Assembly: GCF_038502225.1 (NCBI RefSeq) | Contig: NC_091292.1 | Location: 44,480,728 to 44,544,727, forward strand | DNA: 64,000 nt | Direction: 5' to 3' | Source of the DNA: Cherax quadricarinatus | Lineage: Eukaryota; Arthropoda; Malacostraca; Decapoda; Parastacidae | In this document: in pieces, positions 51,300-62,467 of the stretch | Layout of the letters: each line of letters opens with the position of its first letter | Position numbering within the stretch: the stretch's first letter is position 1 | Notes under the pieces: model-generated | Seen by the model: only the letters and a program-made list of their open reading frames with translations | Database searches by the model: none | Told to the model about the DNA's origin: nothing | Position numbers and translations under genes: made by a program

Positions 51300-53707
51300 A
51301 AGAAGGAGGAAGAAACAGCAGAAGTAGCAGAAGCAGAATAATCAGCAGAGAAACATCATCAGAAAGAGAAGAAGCAGCACTAGCAACACACAGCAGTAAC
51401 AGCAACACAGCAATAGCAGCAACACAGCAGCAACATGACAGTAACAGCAATAGCAGCAACACAGCAATAGCAGCAACGCAACAGTAACAGCAACACGGCA
51501 ATAGCAGCAACACAGCAGTAATACAAGAGTAACAGCAACACAACAGTAGCTGCAACACAACAGTAGTAACAATGTAACAGAAGTAACAACATAACAGTAG
51601 TAACAACACAACAATAGCAGCATCAAATAGTAGTAACAACACAACAGTAACAGTAGCACAACAGTAGTAACAACATAACATTAGCAGCAACACAACAGTA
51701 GTAGCAACATAACAGTAGCAGCAACACAGCAGTAGTAACAACATCACAATAGCAGCAACTCAACAGTAGCAGTAACATAGCAATACCAGCAACATAACAG
51801 TAGCGGCAACACAACAGCAGCAACAAAACAACAGTAGTAACAATATAACAATAGTAACAACTCAACAGTAGCAGTAACATAGCAATAGCAACAACACAAC
51901 AGTTGTAACACCGTAACATAACAGTTGTAATAACATAACAGTAGCAGCTACACAACAGAAGTACTAACACAGCAATAGCAGCAACATAACAGTAGCAGCA
52001 ACACAACAGCAATAGTAAAACAGAAATAGCATCAACAGTAGAAGCAACACAAAAGTAGTAACAACATAAAAGTAGCAACAACTCAACGGTAGCAGCAACA
52101 TAGCAGTAGCATCAACACAACAACAGCAGCAACTCAACAGTATTAACAACATAACAATAACAGCAACATCACAGAAGTACTAACACAGCAATAACAGCAA
52201 CATAACAGTAGCAGCAACACAACAGTAGTAACAACATAACAGTAGCAGCAACACAACAGTAGTAACAACATAACAGTAGCAGCAACATAACAGTAGTAAC
52301 AACATAACAGTAGCAGCAACACAACAGTAGCAGAAACACCCAAGCAGCAGCAACACAACGAATAGTAACATCATAACAGAAGCAGCAAAACAACAGTAGC
52401 AGCAACATAACAGTAGCACCAACATAACAGTAACAGTAACACAGCAATAGTAGCAACATAACAGTAGCAGCAACACAACAGTAATAACATAACAGTAGTA
52501 ACAACGCAACAGTAGCAGCAACACAATAGTAGTAACATAAAGATAGCAGCAACTCAACAGCAGCAGCAGCATAGCAGTAGCAGCAACACAGCAAGAGCAA
52601 CACAACAGTAGTAACAACATAACAGTAGCAGCAGCACTACAGAAGTACTAACAAAGCAACAGAAGCAACATAACAGTAGCAGCAACACAACAAATAGTAA
52701 CAGCATAACAGTAGTCGCAAAACAACAATAGCAGCAACATAACGGAAGCAGCAACACAACAGTAATAGCAACATAGCAGTAGCAGCAAACATAACAGTAG
52801 AAGCAAAACAACAGTAGTAACAACATAACAGTAGCAACAAAATAGCAGTAGCAGCAACATAACAGTAGCAGCAACATAACAGCAGCAGCAACACAACACC
52901 AGCAGCAACACAACACCAGCAGCAACACAACACCAGCAGCAACACAACAATAGTGACAACATAGCAGTAGTAACAACATAACAACAGCAGAAACACAACA
53001 GTAGTAACAACACAACAGCAACAGCAACACAACAGTAGTAATATAACAGTAGTAACTACACAACAGTAACAGCAACACAACAGTAGTAACAACATAACAG
53101 TAGTAACAACATAGCAATAGTAACAACAATGCAGTAGTAACAACACAACAGCAGCAGCAACACAACAGCAACAGCAGCACAACAGTAGTAACATAACAGT
53201 AGCAACAACACAACAGCAGCAACAACACAACAGCAGCAGCAACACAACAGTAGTAACAACACAATAGTAGTAATATAACAGTAGTAACAACATAACAGTA
53301 GTAACAACACAACAACAGCAGCAACACAACAGCAGCAGCAACACAACAGCAGCAGCAACACAACAGCATCAGCAACACAACAGCAGCAGCAACACAACAG
53401 CAGCAGCAACACAACAGCAGCAGCGACACAACAGAAGCAGCAACAAAACAGAAGAAGCGACACAACAACAGCAGCAACACAACAGCAGCAGCAACACAAC
53501 AGCATCAGCAACACAACAGCAGCAGCAACACAACAGCAGCAGCAACACAACAGCAGCAGCGACACAACAACAGCAGCAACACAACAGCAGCAGCAACACA
53601 ACAGCAGCAGCAACACAACAGCATCAGCAACACAACAGCAGCAGCAACACAACAGCAGCAGCAACACAACAGCAGCAGCGACACAACAGCAGCAGCAACA
53701 CAACAGT
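51300..53707. repeat. 17-bp minisatellite, about 140 units
   Basis: The unit is ACAACAGCAGCAGCAAC, or ACAACAGTAGTAACAAC and mixtures of the two. The period of 17 is measurable at 53581-53640. Units are homogeneous CAG-type at the right end (53300-53707) and more varied, with ATAACAGTAG words, to the left. Minus-strand frames made of Leu, Cys, Val and Ala are artefacts: a 17-bp period puts three units in 17 codons. Confidence 0.93.
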
Positions 53708-53789
53708 AGAAACAATTACTGCATAGAAATCCCCTTGTTATGCAGAACATTTCCGGCAAATTAGGTCAATTTTCTCTCTCCCTGCTTTG

Positions 53790-53880
53790 GTTGCTCCCTT
53801 GCAACATTGCACAGCTCCTGATGACGCACTGAGGTGTGAAAGTACTTGAACTAAAGATTTCCAACCCCCCTACCCCGTGG
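53790..53880 (+). ncRNA. Hammerhead-like motif at the 5' side of the R2-type fragment
   Basis: CTGATGA (53818-53824) matches the hammerhead core exactly. CGCAC-TGAG-GTGT can form stem II (with a G-T pair), and GAAA follows at 53838-53841, then GTACTTG. The GAAAG-YRCTTG continuation parallels the Penelope end at 18141. Stem III and the cleavage site are not resolved. It may be the end of a different Penelope-type element rather than part of the R2-type fragment. Confidence 0.35.
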
Positions 53881-55534
53881 CTCCATTTCTCCCTCTGTAG
53901 AGCAGTTAGGGAAATCACAGTCAGACTGACCAGCGAGCTAAACTTCTGGTTCCTAGATGATGGCACACTAGCAGGTACAAAGGAGTCCCTCCTACATGAT
54001 CTTACACAGGTAATGACACGGGGACAGGAAATGGGTCTCATCCTGAATCCATCCAAATGTGAAATCATCTCAGTCAATCAACAAGTGATAAATGCAGTGA
54101 GATCAAAACTACCAGGGGCAGCAGTCATTGAACCCATAAATAGTGTCTTGCTAGGAGCACCTCTGGGAAGCAATGTCATTGACACAATTCTCAGGAAGAA
54201 ATTGGAAGAGTTAAGGAGAATGGAACAACGAATAGGCAATCTGGACACCCACGAAGCCTTGTACCTTTTCACAAAGTGCTTGAGTCTGCCCAGGTTGACA
54301 TATTTCCTAAGATGTGCACCTTCATATGATAACCCTATACTGCACGAATATGACAGTATCCTGAGGCAGATTTTTACGAAAGTACTTAACCTTACTCTAG
54401 AAGACGGGCAGTGGAACCAAGCTACACTTCCAGTCAGACTAGGAGGCATTGGTGTCCGCAAGTCATCACAGATTGCGCTACCTACTTTTCTGTCCTCATA
54501 TATTGCATCCAGAGGGCTTGTAGCAGCGATTCTCCCTGAACATCTTAGGGACAAGATTGGAGTCCAGGACCAAAAGTTCATTGACGGAGCCATGATCTGG
54601 GATAATCTAACTGGCTCTGAAACCAGACCTGCTTCCCCCAACAACTACAAACAATCGCACTGGGATGGTCCAATAGTGGAAAATATAGCCTTAACAATGC
54701 TTCAGAGTGTGTCAGGGAAGGATAGAGCCCGCCTCCTGGCAGTGAGAGCACCTCATGCAGGGGATTTTCTGTTGGCTGTTCCCAACTCCAGCCTTGGCAC
54801 ACGCCTCGACCCACAGACCATCCTCATCGGTGTTGCCCTTCGACTTGCCTCCCCTATTCTCGCCGAACACAGGTGTATTTGTGGCAGTGAAGCAGCAGAC
54901 CGATTCGGGTACCATGGTCTTGTGTGCCATAAATCCGAGGGAAACATTGCAAGACATGAGGAGGTTAATAACATTATCAAGAGGAGCCTCACAACAGCCG
55001 GATGCCCAGCAGTAAGGGAGCCACCCCAGCTACGCAGATCTGATGGCAGCCAGAAGCGTCGAGATGGTATCACCCTTCAAGTCTGGACAGATGGGAAGCA
55101 GGTGGTGTGGGACTATACATGTGCATCTACCTTGGCTGATACCTATCTCCAATACACCAGGGAGGAAGGAGGGGCAGCTGCCAGCTTCAGGGAGTCCCAA
55201 AAGTCTAGAAAATATGGAGAACTTGCCCATCATTATATGTTTGTTCCCATAGGCTCAGAGACCCTTGGCTCATGGGGAAAGAATGCATCCAAATTCCTTA
55301 AGGAGCTGGGAAAAAGACTCATCAGGGTAACTAGGGATCCCAGGGCAGCTAGTTTTCTGTTCCAGCGGCTCAGTGCGGCTGTTCAAAGGGGTAATGCCTG
55401 CTGTATTTTGGACACACGCCCCAGCTCTGAGGATTTCCGCCCTATAATCGGTGATATACAGGTAACAATATGTACCGTATATGCCACCTTTATATCAACA
55501 ATGTATCTCTTAAATCTTTTGTACTATGTTATGT

Positions 55535-55536
<2 letters not shown>
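53881..55536 (+). pseudogene. Non-LTR reverse transcriptase (distal part) with R2-type endonuclease-like C terminus
   Basis: The open frame has no internal stop from 53836 to a TAA at 55536. Domain sequence starts near 53900 (VREITVRLTSELNFWFLDDG), so the upstream fingers are missing. FLDDGTLAG is the catalytic box. GLILNPSKCEIISV and LGAPLGSN follow, then a thumb region (NLDTHEALYLFTKCLSLPRL). Near 54880 come RCICGSEAADRFGYHGLVC and KSEGNIARHEEVNNII (Cys/His knuckle), VREPPQLRRSDGSQKRRDGI, VVWDYTCAST and SQKSRKY. The order matches the nuclease of R2-type elements (knuckle, then PD...D...K). Here the Pro of RPDG is Arg, whereas the relative at 2071-2773 keeps RPDG but lacks the later Asp. Because the frame is intact, loss of function is not certain; 5' truncation makes it inactive alone. 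Confidence 0.7.
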
Positions 55537-55621
<85 letters not shown>

Positions 55622-55631
55622 ATATATATAT
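55537..55631. repeat. (TA)n microsatellite
   Basis: About 95 bp of TA repeats directly at the 3' end of the R2-type fragment. Confidence 0.95.
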
Positions 55632-55635
55632 TCTT

Positions 55636-55934
<299 letters not shown>

Positions 55935-55937
55935 TAG

Positions 55938-56393
55938 GCAGTAGGTTGGTGGGCAGCAACCACCCAGGGAGGTACTACCGTCCTGCCAAGTGAGTGTAAA
56001 GCGGAAGCCTGTAATTGTTTTACATGATGGTAGGAGTGCTGGTGTCTTTTTTCTGCCTTAAAAACGTGCAAGATTTCACGTACGTCTTGCTACTTAGGTC
56101 ACAATACACATACATGTACAAACTTATACTATATATATATATATACACACGCCCCTCAGGGTTTTCTTCTTTCTTACCAGTTCTTCTTCTTGTTTATTTC
56201 CTGTTATCACCATGGGGAAGTGGATAAGAATTCTTCCTCCGTAAGCCATGCGTGTTGTAAGAGGCAACTAAAATGCTGGGAGCAAGGGGTTAGTAACCCC
56301 TTCTCCTGTATATATTACTAAATTTAAAAGGAGAAACTTTTGTTTTTCCTTCTGGGCCACCCTGCCTCGGTGGGATACGGCTCGTGCGTTGAA
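55938..56393 (+). mobile_element. Non-autonomous RTE derivative, complete (about 456 bp)
   Basis: It starts with the family 5' block (GCAGTAGGTTGGTGGGCAGC, then AACCACCCAGGGAGG) and keeps the 5'UTR through CCATGGGGAAGTGG and GGGGTTAGTAACCCC. It then joins, without any coding sequence, to GGGCCACCCTGCCTCGGTGG and GATACGGCTCGTGCGTTGAA at the 3' end. A short internal (TA)n lies in the 5'UTR at about 56130-56144. (TA)n flanks both sides. It shares the same 5'UTR-to-3' joint with the copy at 55636, so this is a propagated short form and not a one-off deletion. Confidence 0.75.

Positions 56394-56486
<93 letters not shown>
56394..56486. repeat. (TA)n microsatellite
   Basis: About 93 bp of TA repeats between the RTE derivative and the Penelope-terminal palindrome. 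Confidence 0.95.
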
Positions 56487-56490
<4 letters not shown>

Positions 56491-56644
56491 ATAAGATCAC
56501 AGTAAACAGGTGATTTCGGAATATGCAAAACAACCACTCTGAAAAAATAGAGAAATTCCAAGCGCTTTCGTGACTACTCACATTGATAATGTGAGTAGTC
56601 ACGAAAGCGCTTGGAATTTCTCTATTTTTTCAGAGTGGTTGTTT

Positions 56645-56651
<7 letters not shown>
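56487..56651. mobile_element. Penelope-like terminal repeats in perfect inverted arrangement
   Basis: 56487-56520 is the family tip in minus orientation (reverse complement of CACCTGTTTACTGTGATCTT). 56521-56584 and 56588-56651 are exact reverse complements of 64 bases around the 3-base spacer GAT. Each arm carries the hammerhead-like hairpin GTGA-GTAG-TCAC with GAAAGCGCTTGG. No coding sequence is present. Confidence 0.8.

Positions 56652-56727
<76 letters not shown>
56652..56727. repeat. (TA)n microsatellite
   Basis: About 76 bp of TA repeats, at the point of the RTE-like 5'UTR where (TA)n is found in other copies. Confidence 0.95.
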
Positions 56728-56729
<2 letters not shown>

Positions 56730-59700
56730 CTTCTATTGTCCATGGGGATGTGGAAAAGAATCTTTCCTCCGTAAGCCATACGTGTCGTATGAGGCGACTA
56801 AAATGCCGCGAGCGATGGGCTAGTAACCCCTTCTTCTGTAAACATTTACTAAAAAAGAGAAGAAGAAAAACTTTATAAAACTGGGATGCTTAAATGTGCG
56901 TGGATGTAGTGCGGATGACAAGAAACAGATGATTGCTGATGTTATGAATGAAAAGAAGTTGATGTCCTGGCCCTAAGTGAAACAAAGCTGAAGGGGGTAG
57001 GGGAGTTTCGGTGGGCGAAAATAAATGAGATTAAATCTGGAGTATCTGAGAAAGAGCTAAGGAAGGGGTAGCAGTAGTGTTGAAGGATCAGTTATGGAAG
57101 GAGAAAAGAGAATATGAATGTGTAAATTCAAGAATTATGTGGATTAAAGTAAAGGTTGGATGCGAAAAGTGGGTCATAATGAGCGTGTATGCACCTGGAG
57201 AAGAGAGAAATGTAGAGGAGAGAGAGAGATTTTGGGAGATGTTAAGTGAATGTATAGGAACCTTTGAACCAAGTGAGAGAGTAATTGTGGTAGGGGACCT
57301 GAATGCTAAAGTAGGAGAAACTTTTAGAGAGGGTGTGGTAGGTAAGTTTGGGGTGCCAGGTGTAAATAATAATGGGAGTCCTTTGATTGAACTTTGTATA
57401 GAACGGGGTTTAGTTAGAGGTAATACATATTTTAAGAAAAAGAGGATAAATAAGTATACAAGATATGATGTAGGGCAAAATGACAGTAGTTTGTTGGATT
57501 ATGTATTGGTAGATACATAGAGGGGCCACAGATATATCAGATCACTTTTAGTTGTAGCTACACTGAGAGTAAAAGGTAGATGGGATACAAGGAGAATAGA
57601 AGCCTCAGGGAAGAGAGAGGTGAAGGTTCATAAATTAAAAGAGGAGGCAGTTAGGGTAAGATATAAACAGCTATTGGAGGACAGATGGGCTAATGAGACC
57701 ATAGGCAGTGGGGTCGAAGAGGTATGGGGTAGGTTTAAAAATGTAGTGTTAGAGTGTTCAGCAGAAGTTTGTGGTTACAGGAAAGTGGGTGCGGGAGGGA
57801 AGAGGAGCGATTGGTGAAAAAGTTAGCATATGAGAAGTTTTTACAAAGAAGAAGTGATGCAAGGAGGGAAGAGTATATGGAGAAAAAGAAAGAGGTTAAG
57901 AGAGTGGTAAAGCAATGTAAAAAGAGAGCAAATGAGAGAGTGGGTGAGAAGTTATCAACAAATTTTGTTGAAAATAAGAAAAAGTTTTGGAGTGAGATTA
58001 ACAAGTTAAGGAAGCCTAGAGAACAAATGGATTTGTCAGTTAAAAATAGGAAATGAGAATTATTAAATGGAGAGTTAGAGGTATTGGGAAGATGGAGGGA
58101 ATATTTTGAGGAATTGTTAAATGTTAATGAAGATAGGGAAGCTGTGATTTCATGTATAGTGCAAGGAGGAATAACATCTTGTAGGAGTGAGGAAGAGCCA
58201 GTTGTGAGTGTGGGGGAAGTTCGTGAGGCAGTAGGTAAAATGAAAGGGGGTAAGGCAGCCGGGATTGATGGGATAAAGATAGAAATGTTAAAAGCAGATG
58301 GGGATATAGTTTTGGAGTGGTTGGTGCAATTATTTAATAAATGTATGGAAGAGGTAAAGGTACCTAGGGATTGACAGAGAGTATGCATAGTTCCTTTGTA
58401 TAAAGGCAAAGGGGACAAAAGAGAGTGCAAAAATTATAGGGGGATAAGTCTGTTGAGTATACCTGGTAAAGTGTATGATAGAGTTATTATTGAAAGAATT
58501 AAGAGTAAGACGGATAATAGGATAGCAGATGAACAAGGAGGCTTTAGGAAAGGTAGGGGGTGTGTGGACCAAGTGTTTACAGTGAAACATATAAGTGAAC
58601 AGTATTTAGATAAGGCTAAAGAGGTTTTTGTGGCATTTATGGATTTGGAAAAGGCATGTGACAGGGTGGATAGGGGGGCAATGTGGCAGATGTTGCAGGT
58701 GTATGGTGTAGGAGGTAGGTTACTGAAAGCAGTGAAGAGTTTTTACGAGGATAGTGAGGCTCAAGTTAGAGTATGTAGGAAAGAGGGAGATTATTTCCCA
58801 GTAAAAGTAGGCCTTAGACAAGGATGTGTGATGTCACCGTGGTTGTTTAATATATTTATAGGTGGGGTTGTAAGAGAAGTAAATGTGATGGTCTTGGCAA
58901 GAGGCGTGGAGTTAAAAGATAAAAAATCACACATAAAGTGGGAGTTGTCACAGCTGCTCTTTGCTGATGACACTGTGCTCTTGGGAGATTCTGAAGAGAA
59001 GTTGCAGAGGTTGGTGGATGAATTTGGTAGGGTATGCAAAAGAAGAAAATTAAAAGTGAATACAGGAAAGAGTAAGGTTATGAGGATAACAAAAAGATTA
59101 GGTGATGAAAGATTGGATATCAGATTGGAGGGAGAGAGTATGGAGGAGGTGAATGTATTCAGATATTTGGGAGTGGACGTGTCAGCAGATGGGTCTATGA
59201 AAGATGAGGTGAATCATAGAATTGATGAGGGGAAAAGTGTGGCAGTGCACTTAGGAGTCTGTGGAGACAAAGGGGAACGTATGAGAGTATAGTTTTACCA
59301 ACGCTCTTATATGGATGTGAAGCATGGGTGATGAATGTTGCAGTGAGGAGAAGGCTGGAGACAGTGGAGAAGTCATGTCTGAGGGCAATGTGTGGTGTGA
59401 ATATAATGCAGAGAATTCGTAGTTTGGAAGTTGGGAGGAGGCGAGGGATTACCAAAACTGTTGTCCAGAGGGCTGAGGAAGGGTTGTTGAGGTGGTTCGG
59501 ACATGTAGAGAGAATGGAGCGAAACAGAATGACTTCAAGAGTGTATCAGTCTGTACTGGAAGGAAGGCGGGGTAGGGGTCGGCCTAGGAAAGGTTGGAGG
59601 GAGGGGGTAAAGGAGGTTTTGTGTGCGAGGGGCTTGGACTTCCAGCAGGTATGTGTGAGCGTGTTTGATAGGAGTGAATGGAGACAAATGGTTTTTAATA

Positions 59701-59948
59701 CTTGACGTGCTGTTGGAGTGTGAACAAAGTAACATTTATGAAGGGATTCAGGGAAACCGACAGGCGGGACTTGAGTCCTGGGGATGGGAAGTACAGTGCC
59801 TGCACTCTGAAGGAGGGGTGTTAGTGTTGCAGTTTAAAAACTGTAGTGTGAAACACCCTTCTGGCAAGACAGTGATGGAGTGAATGATGGTGAAAGTTTT
59901 TCTTTTTCGGGCCACCCTGCCTTGGTGGGAATCGGCCAGTGTGTTAAT
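56728..59948 (+). mobile_element. RTE-like element, nearly complete
   Basis: It begins in the 5'UTR (TTCTTCTATTGTCCATGGGG), contains the whole coding region and ends with the hairpin CCACCCTGCCTTGGTGG, GAATCGGCCAGTGTGTTAAT and a (TAA)n-(TA)n tail. The first half of the 5'UTR is missing or lies beyond the Penelope palindrome. Confidence 0.85.
56880..59705 (+). pseudogene. Endonuclease-reverse transcriptase of RTE-like element
   Basis: Endonuclease from [20 protein letters not shown] through [38 protein letters not shown] and [18 protein letters not shown]. There about 40 bp are missing compared with the copy at 62562, which breaks the frame at 57520. A second deletion at 57817 removes the [12 protein letters not shown] segment. 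A TGA at 58054 and another near 58374 interrupt the linker. The polymerase itself is one open frame, 58396-59292: NYRGISLLSIPGKVYDRVII, ADEQGGFRKGRGCVDQVFTV, MDLEKACDRVDRGAMW (Tyr to Cys), RQGCVMSPWLFNIFIGGVV, LLFADDTVLLGD, VFRYLGVDVSADGSMKDEVN. The C terminus runs from 59328 to the TGA at 59703-59705, after a frame change near 59290. It keeps the QGC motif that other copies have as QRC. Confidence 0.85.
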
Positions 59949-59954
59949 AATAAT

Positions 59955-60013
<59 letters not shown>
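59949..60013. repeat. (TAA)n-(TA)n tail
   Basis: Three to four TAA repeats and then TA repeats, running directly into the TIR element. Confidence 0.9.
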
Positions 60014-60017
<4 letters not shown>

Positions 60018-60370
60018 GTGCTGAATAGGTAAAATTTGCAATTTTGGCTTAAATAACAATGCTCTTCTTGCCGAATAAGGCAAGCGAAAGTTTGTGCTTG
60101 CAATAATTTCGCAAAAATAATTCTGACCCTAACGAAACAATATATTTCATTGTGTTTGTTTATTAAATTGCTGTAAACTTATCTAAAATATGTTTAGTTG
60201 GATCAGGCTAAATTAAATTGCGCTTGTTTTAATAAGGTTAGGTAAGTTTTTTAAAGTTCTTTTGGCACAAAATTATGAATTTTTACGTCAATATATATGA
60301 CAAAAATATATGTATTTTAAAATATTGGAGAAAATTTTAGAAAGGACAATTTTAAATGAGTTCTTGCTGA
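60014..60370 (-). mobile_element. TIR element (MITE-like), copy 4, one end lost
   Basis: It starts TGTCGTGCTGAATAGGTAAA and follows the interior of copy 2 to about 60370, where a different sequence begins. The second TIR is missing. It is more diverged than copies 1-3. Confidence 0.7.
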
Positions 60371-60805
60371 GTTCTCCACTGTTAGAGTACTGAGTACTGA
60401 TTCAACGTTGTTCTCAGTGGTCTCTACCGTTCCAGTTCCGAGTACTGATTCAGGGTTTAGTTTCCAGTCGTCGCAGATTTATTCTTATTTATTAACATTC
60501 ACAAGAGAAAAGTTGATCCTGAGAAAAACAAAAATAATTTTGGAGTAAACCTATAATTTTGAACTTTAAGAATCATATACTGACGTAAAATCTGGGACTC
60601 GGTACAGCCTGTCTAAGCGTGAGAATCATGAATAACAATGTATGCAAATAAGCTGGATGACGCGTAGGATTTACAAATATTAAAGGGTCAGTTGGTTATG
60701 TAAACAGAGTTAAATTAAGGTTGTATTTTATCGGTAAGTCGTTGATCTAGAATACTCTTATTATTTAGCTTAATTCTTAGTGTATATACAGTGAGAGTTT
60801 TGCAC
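60371..60805. other. Unassigned
   Basis: About 435 bp. Two imperfect copies of a GAGTACTGATTCARSGTT segment lie near 60388 and 60438. Nothing else is recognised. Confidence 0.5.
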
Positions 60806-61076
60806 CTGGAGTTTACCTGGAGAGGGTTTCGGGGGTCAACGCCCCCGCGGATTGGTTTGAGACCAGGCCTCATTGTGGACCAGGGTCTGATCAACCAGGC
60901 TGTTCCTACTGGCCGCACGCAAGCTGACGTACGAACCACAACTCCGTTGGTCAGGTACTGACTTTAGGTGCCTGTCCAGCGCCTTCTTAAAGACAACCAG
61001 GGGTCTATTGGTAATCCCCCTTATGTATGCTGGGAGGCAGTTGAACAGTCTTGGGCCCCGGACACTTATTGCCACG
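60806..61076 (-). pseudogene. CR1/Jockey-like reverse transcriptase C-terminal fragment
   Basis: The minus-strand frame reads VAISVRGPRLFNCLPAYIRG, then ITNRPLVVFKKALDRHLKSV, then PDQRSCGSYVSLRAASRNSL. RGPRLFNxLP and FKxxLDxxL are typical of the C-terminal domain after the polymerase in CR1/Jockey-type ORFs. The fragment ends in a 3' segment containing GGTAAACTCC. It is a different family from the CR1-like copy at 27672, whose equivalent reads VVRKWNSLAS. It is 5'-truncated at the junction with the Penelope copy. Confidence 0.65.
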
Positions 61077-62326
61077 TAAGCAAAGATCATAAAATTGCTA
61101 GAAATACGTTTTGCAATTCAAAGAACAATTATATTCAACTAAGAATATGTTGGTTCTCCTTCACCATGAAACCTTCTTCTTATATCTTCTCTACTTAAGA
61201 ATTTTAATATCAAAAATGTATTTATAAATCTTGTAAGAGTAAAAAAAAATTCCTTCTCCCTCCAAAATGCTGTTGACTGTGTCTACAAGATTCCCTGTAA
61301 AAAAAAACGTAATAAATTTTGTTAGGTTCCAACTGGTAAAAGTCTTGAACTAAGATTACAACAACATAAATATACTATGTGATAAATGGTTTAAAAAACC
61401 TACGAGTTGAAGATTGAAACATATATGCAACATGTGGGAATCATTACTGAAGAAACGTTTCGCCACACAGTGGCTTCATCAGTCCAATACAAAGTAGAAA
61501 GGTGTAAGGAGAGGAGGAGTGTGAGGTAATCAGTCCCTCAGCCTGGAGTCGATGAGTTCAGTCCATCAGTCTTGTAGAATGTACAGCATAGTGCCGTAGA
61601 CGTGGCTTATATACTGTAGTCAGGTGGATGATACCACTATGACCCCGCCTCTTCCCGCTTCGCCTCACCTGACTACAGTATATAAGCCACGTCTACCGTC
61701 CTATGGTGTACAGTCTACAAGATTGATGGACTGAACATATTAACTCTAGACTGAGGGACTGATTGCCTCAAACTCCTCCTCTCCTTACACCTTTCTACTT
61801 TGTAATGGACTGATGAAGCCACTGCGTGGCGAAACGCTTCCTCAATCAAGAGTCCCATATGTTGCAAATGTGTCTAAATCTTCATAAATATACTATTAGA
61901 ACTGAATCAATGTCTATTGTTGTGTTTATTCATGCACGAAATTTTCAATATCCAACTGATCTTCAAAAGGTTGAGAAAGTTTTATCAAACAAGTCTGTAG
62001 CTGAGTGAAATACAATTGAATCAATCTTCATACAAAATAGTTTTGATTTTAATGTAAATATTAGTATAGGATTATACAGATTACATTCATTTATAATTAA
62101 TAAAATTTGGGAGGAATTTAAGGTACGGTTGAGAAATTCTTGACTATCTCAACCACATCATAATGTGAAGGGTGTAATGTTGAATGTGATTGTGAACTGA
62201 TATCTCGGCCTTATATATCCTTCCACTGTTCTATTCGTGAGAAATCACAAAATCACTAGGAATTTCACTATTTTTTTCAGTTGTTGTTTTGCCTTTTATG
62301 ATTTCACCTGTTTACTGTTATCTTAT

Positions 62327-62334
<8 letters not shown>
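61077..62334 (+). mobile_element. Penelope-like element, degenerate, split by a foldback insertion
   Basis: 61077-61378 carries the linker (KIARNTFCNSKN), a segment equivalent to MLVLPYHENL in another frame, and CVYKIPCK and TGKSLELRLQQHKY of the GIY-YIG region, with frameshifts. After the insertion, 61883-62140 resumes at LHKYTIRTE, FIHARNFQYPTDLQKVEKVL, ESIFIQNSF and INKIWEEFK. The GQTGK core reads VPTGK here and the CxxC is lost. The 3' end at 62255-62334 (GGAATTTCACTATT..GTTGTTTTGC, CACCTGTTTACTGTTATCTT, ATTGCA) joins (TA)n. Confidence 0.8.
61379..61882. mobile_element. 504-bp foldback element with hammerhead-like arms and 14-bp target duplication
   Basis: CATAAATATACTAT at 61365-61378 is repeated exactly at 61883-61896, and Penelope coding sequence is continuous across the pair. 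The insert is two inverted halves. GACGTGGCTTATATACTGTA on one side mirrors TACAGTATATAAGCCACGTC on the other, and the outer parts pair from GAAGATT inward. Each arm has CTGATGA, an A, a GCCAC-TGY-GTGGC hairpin and GAAA: minus strand 61482-61458, plus strand 61810-61834. A 30-bp extra segment precedes the left arm. A 14-bp duplication suits retroelement-type insertion better than cut-and-paste. Confidence 0.75.
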
Positions 62335-62416
<82 letters not shown>

Positions 62417-62419
62417 TAT

Positions 62420-62456
<37 letters not shown>

Positions 62457-62467
62457 TATATATATAT
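62335..62467. repeat. (TA)n microsatellite with GATA and GTATA interruptions
   Basis: TA repeats between the Penelope 3' end and the resumed RTE-like 5'UTR, the same arrangement as at 17971-18100 and 56652-56727. Confidence 0.95.

Noticed and set aside
51298..53759. Leu/Cys/Val/Ala-rich minus-strand frames that look like membrane proteins
   Set aside because: The 17-bp CAACAGCAG-type array read in reverse gives this composition; there is no unique sequence or gene structure.
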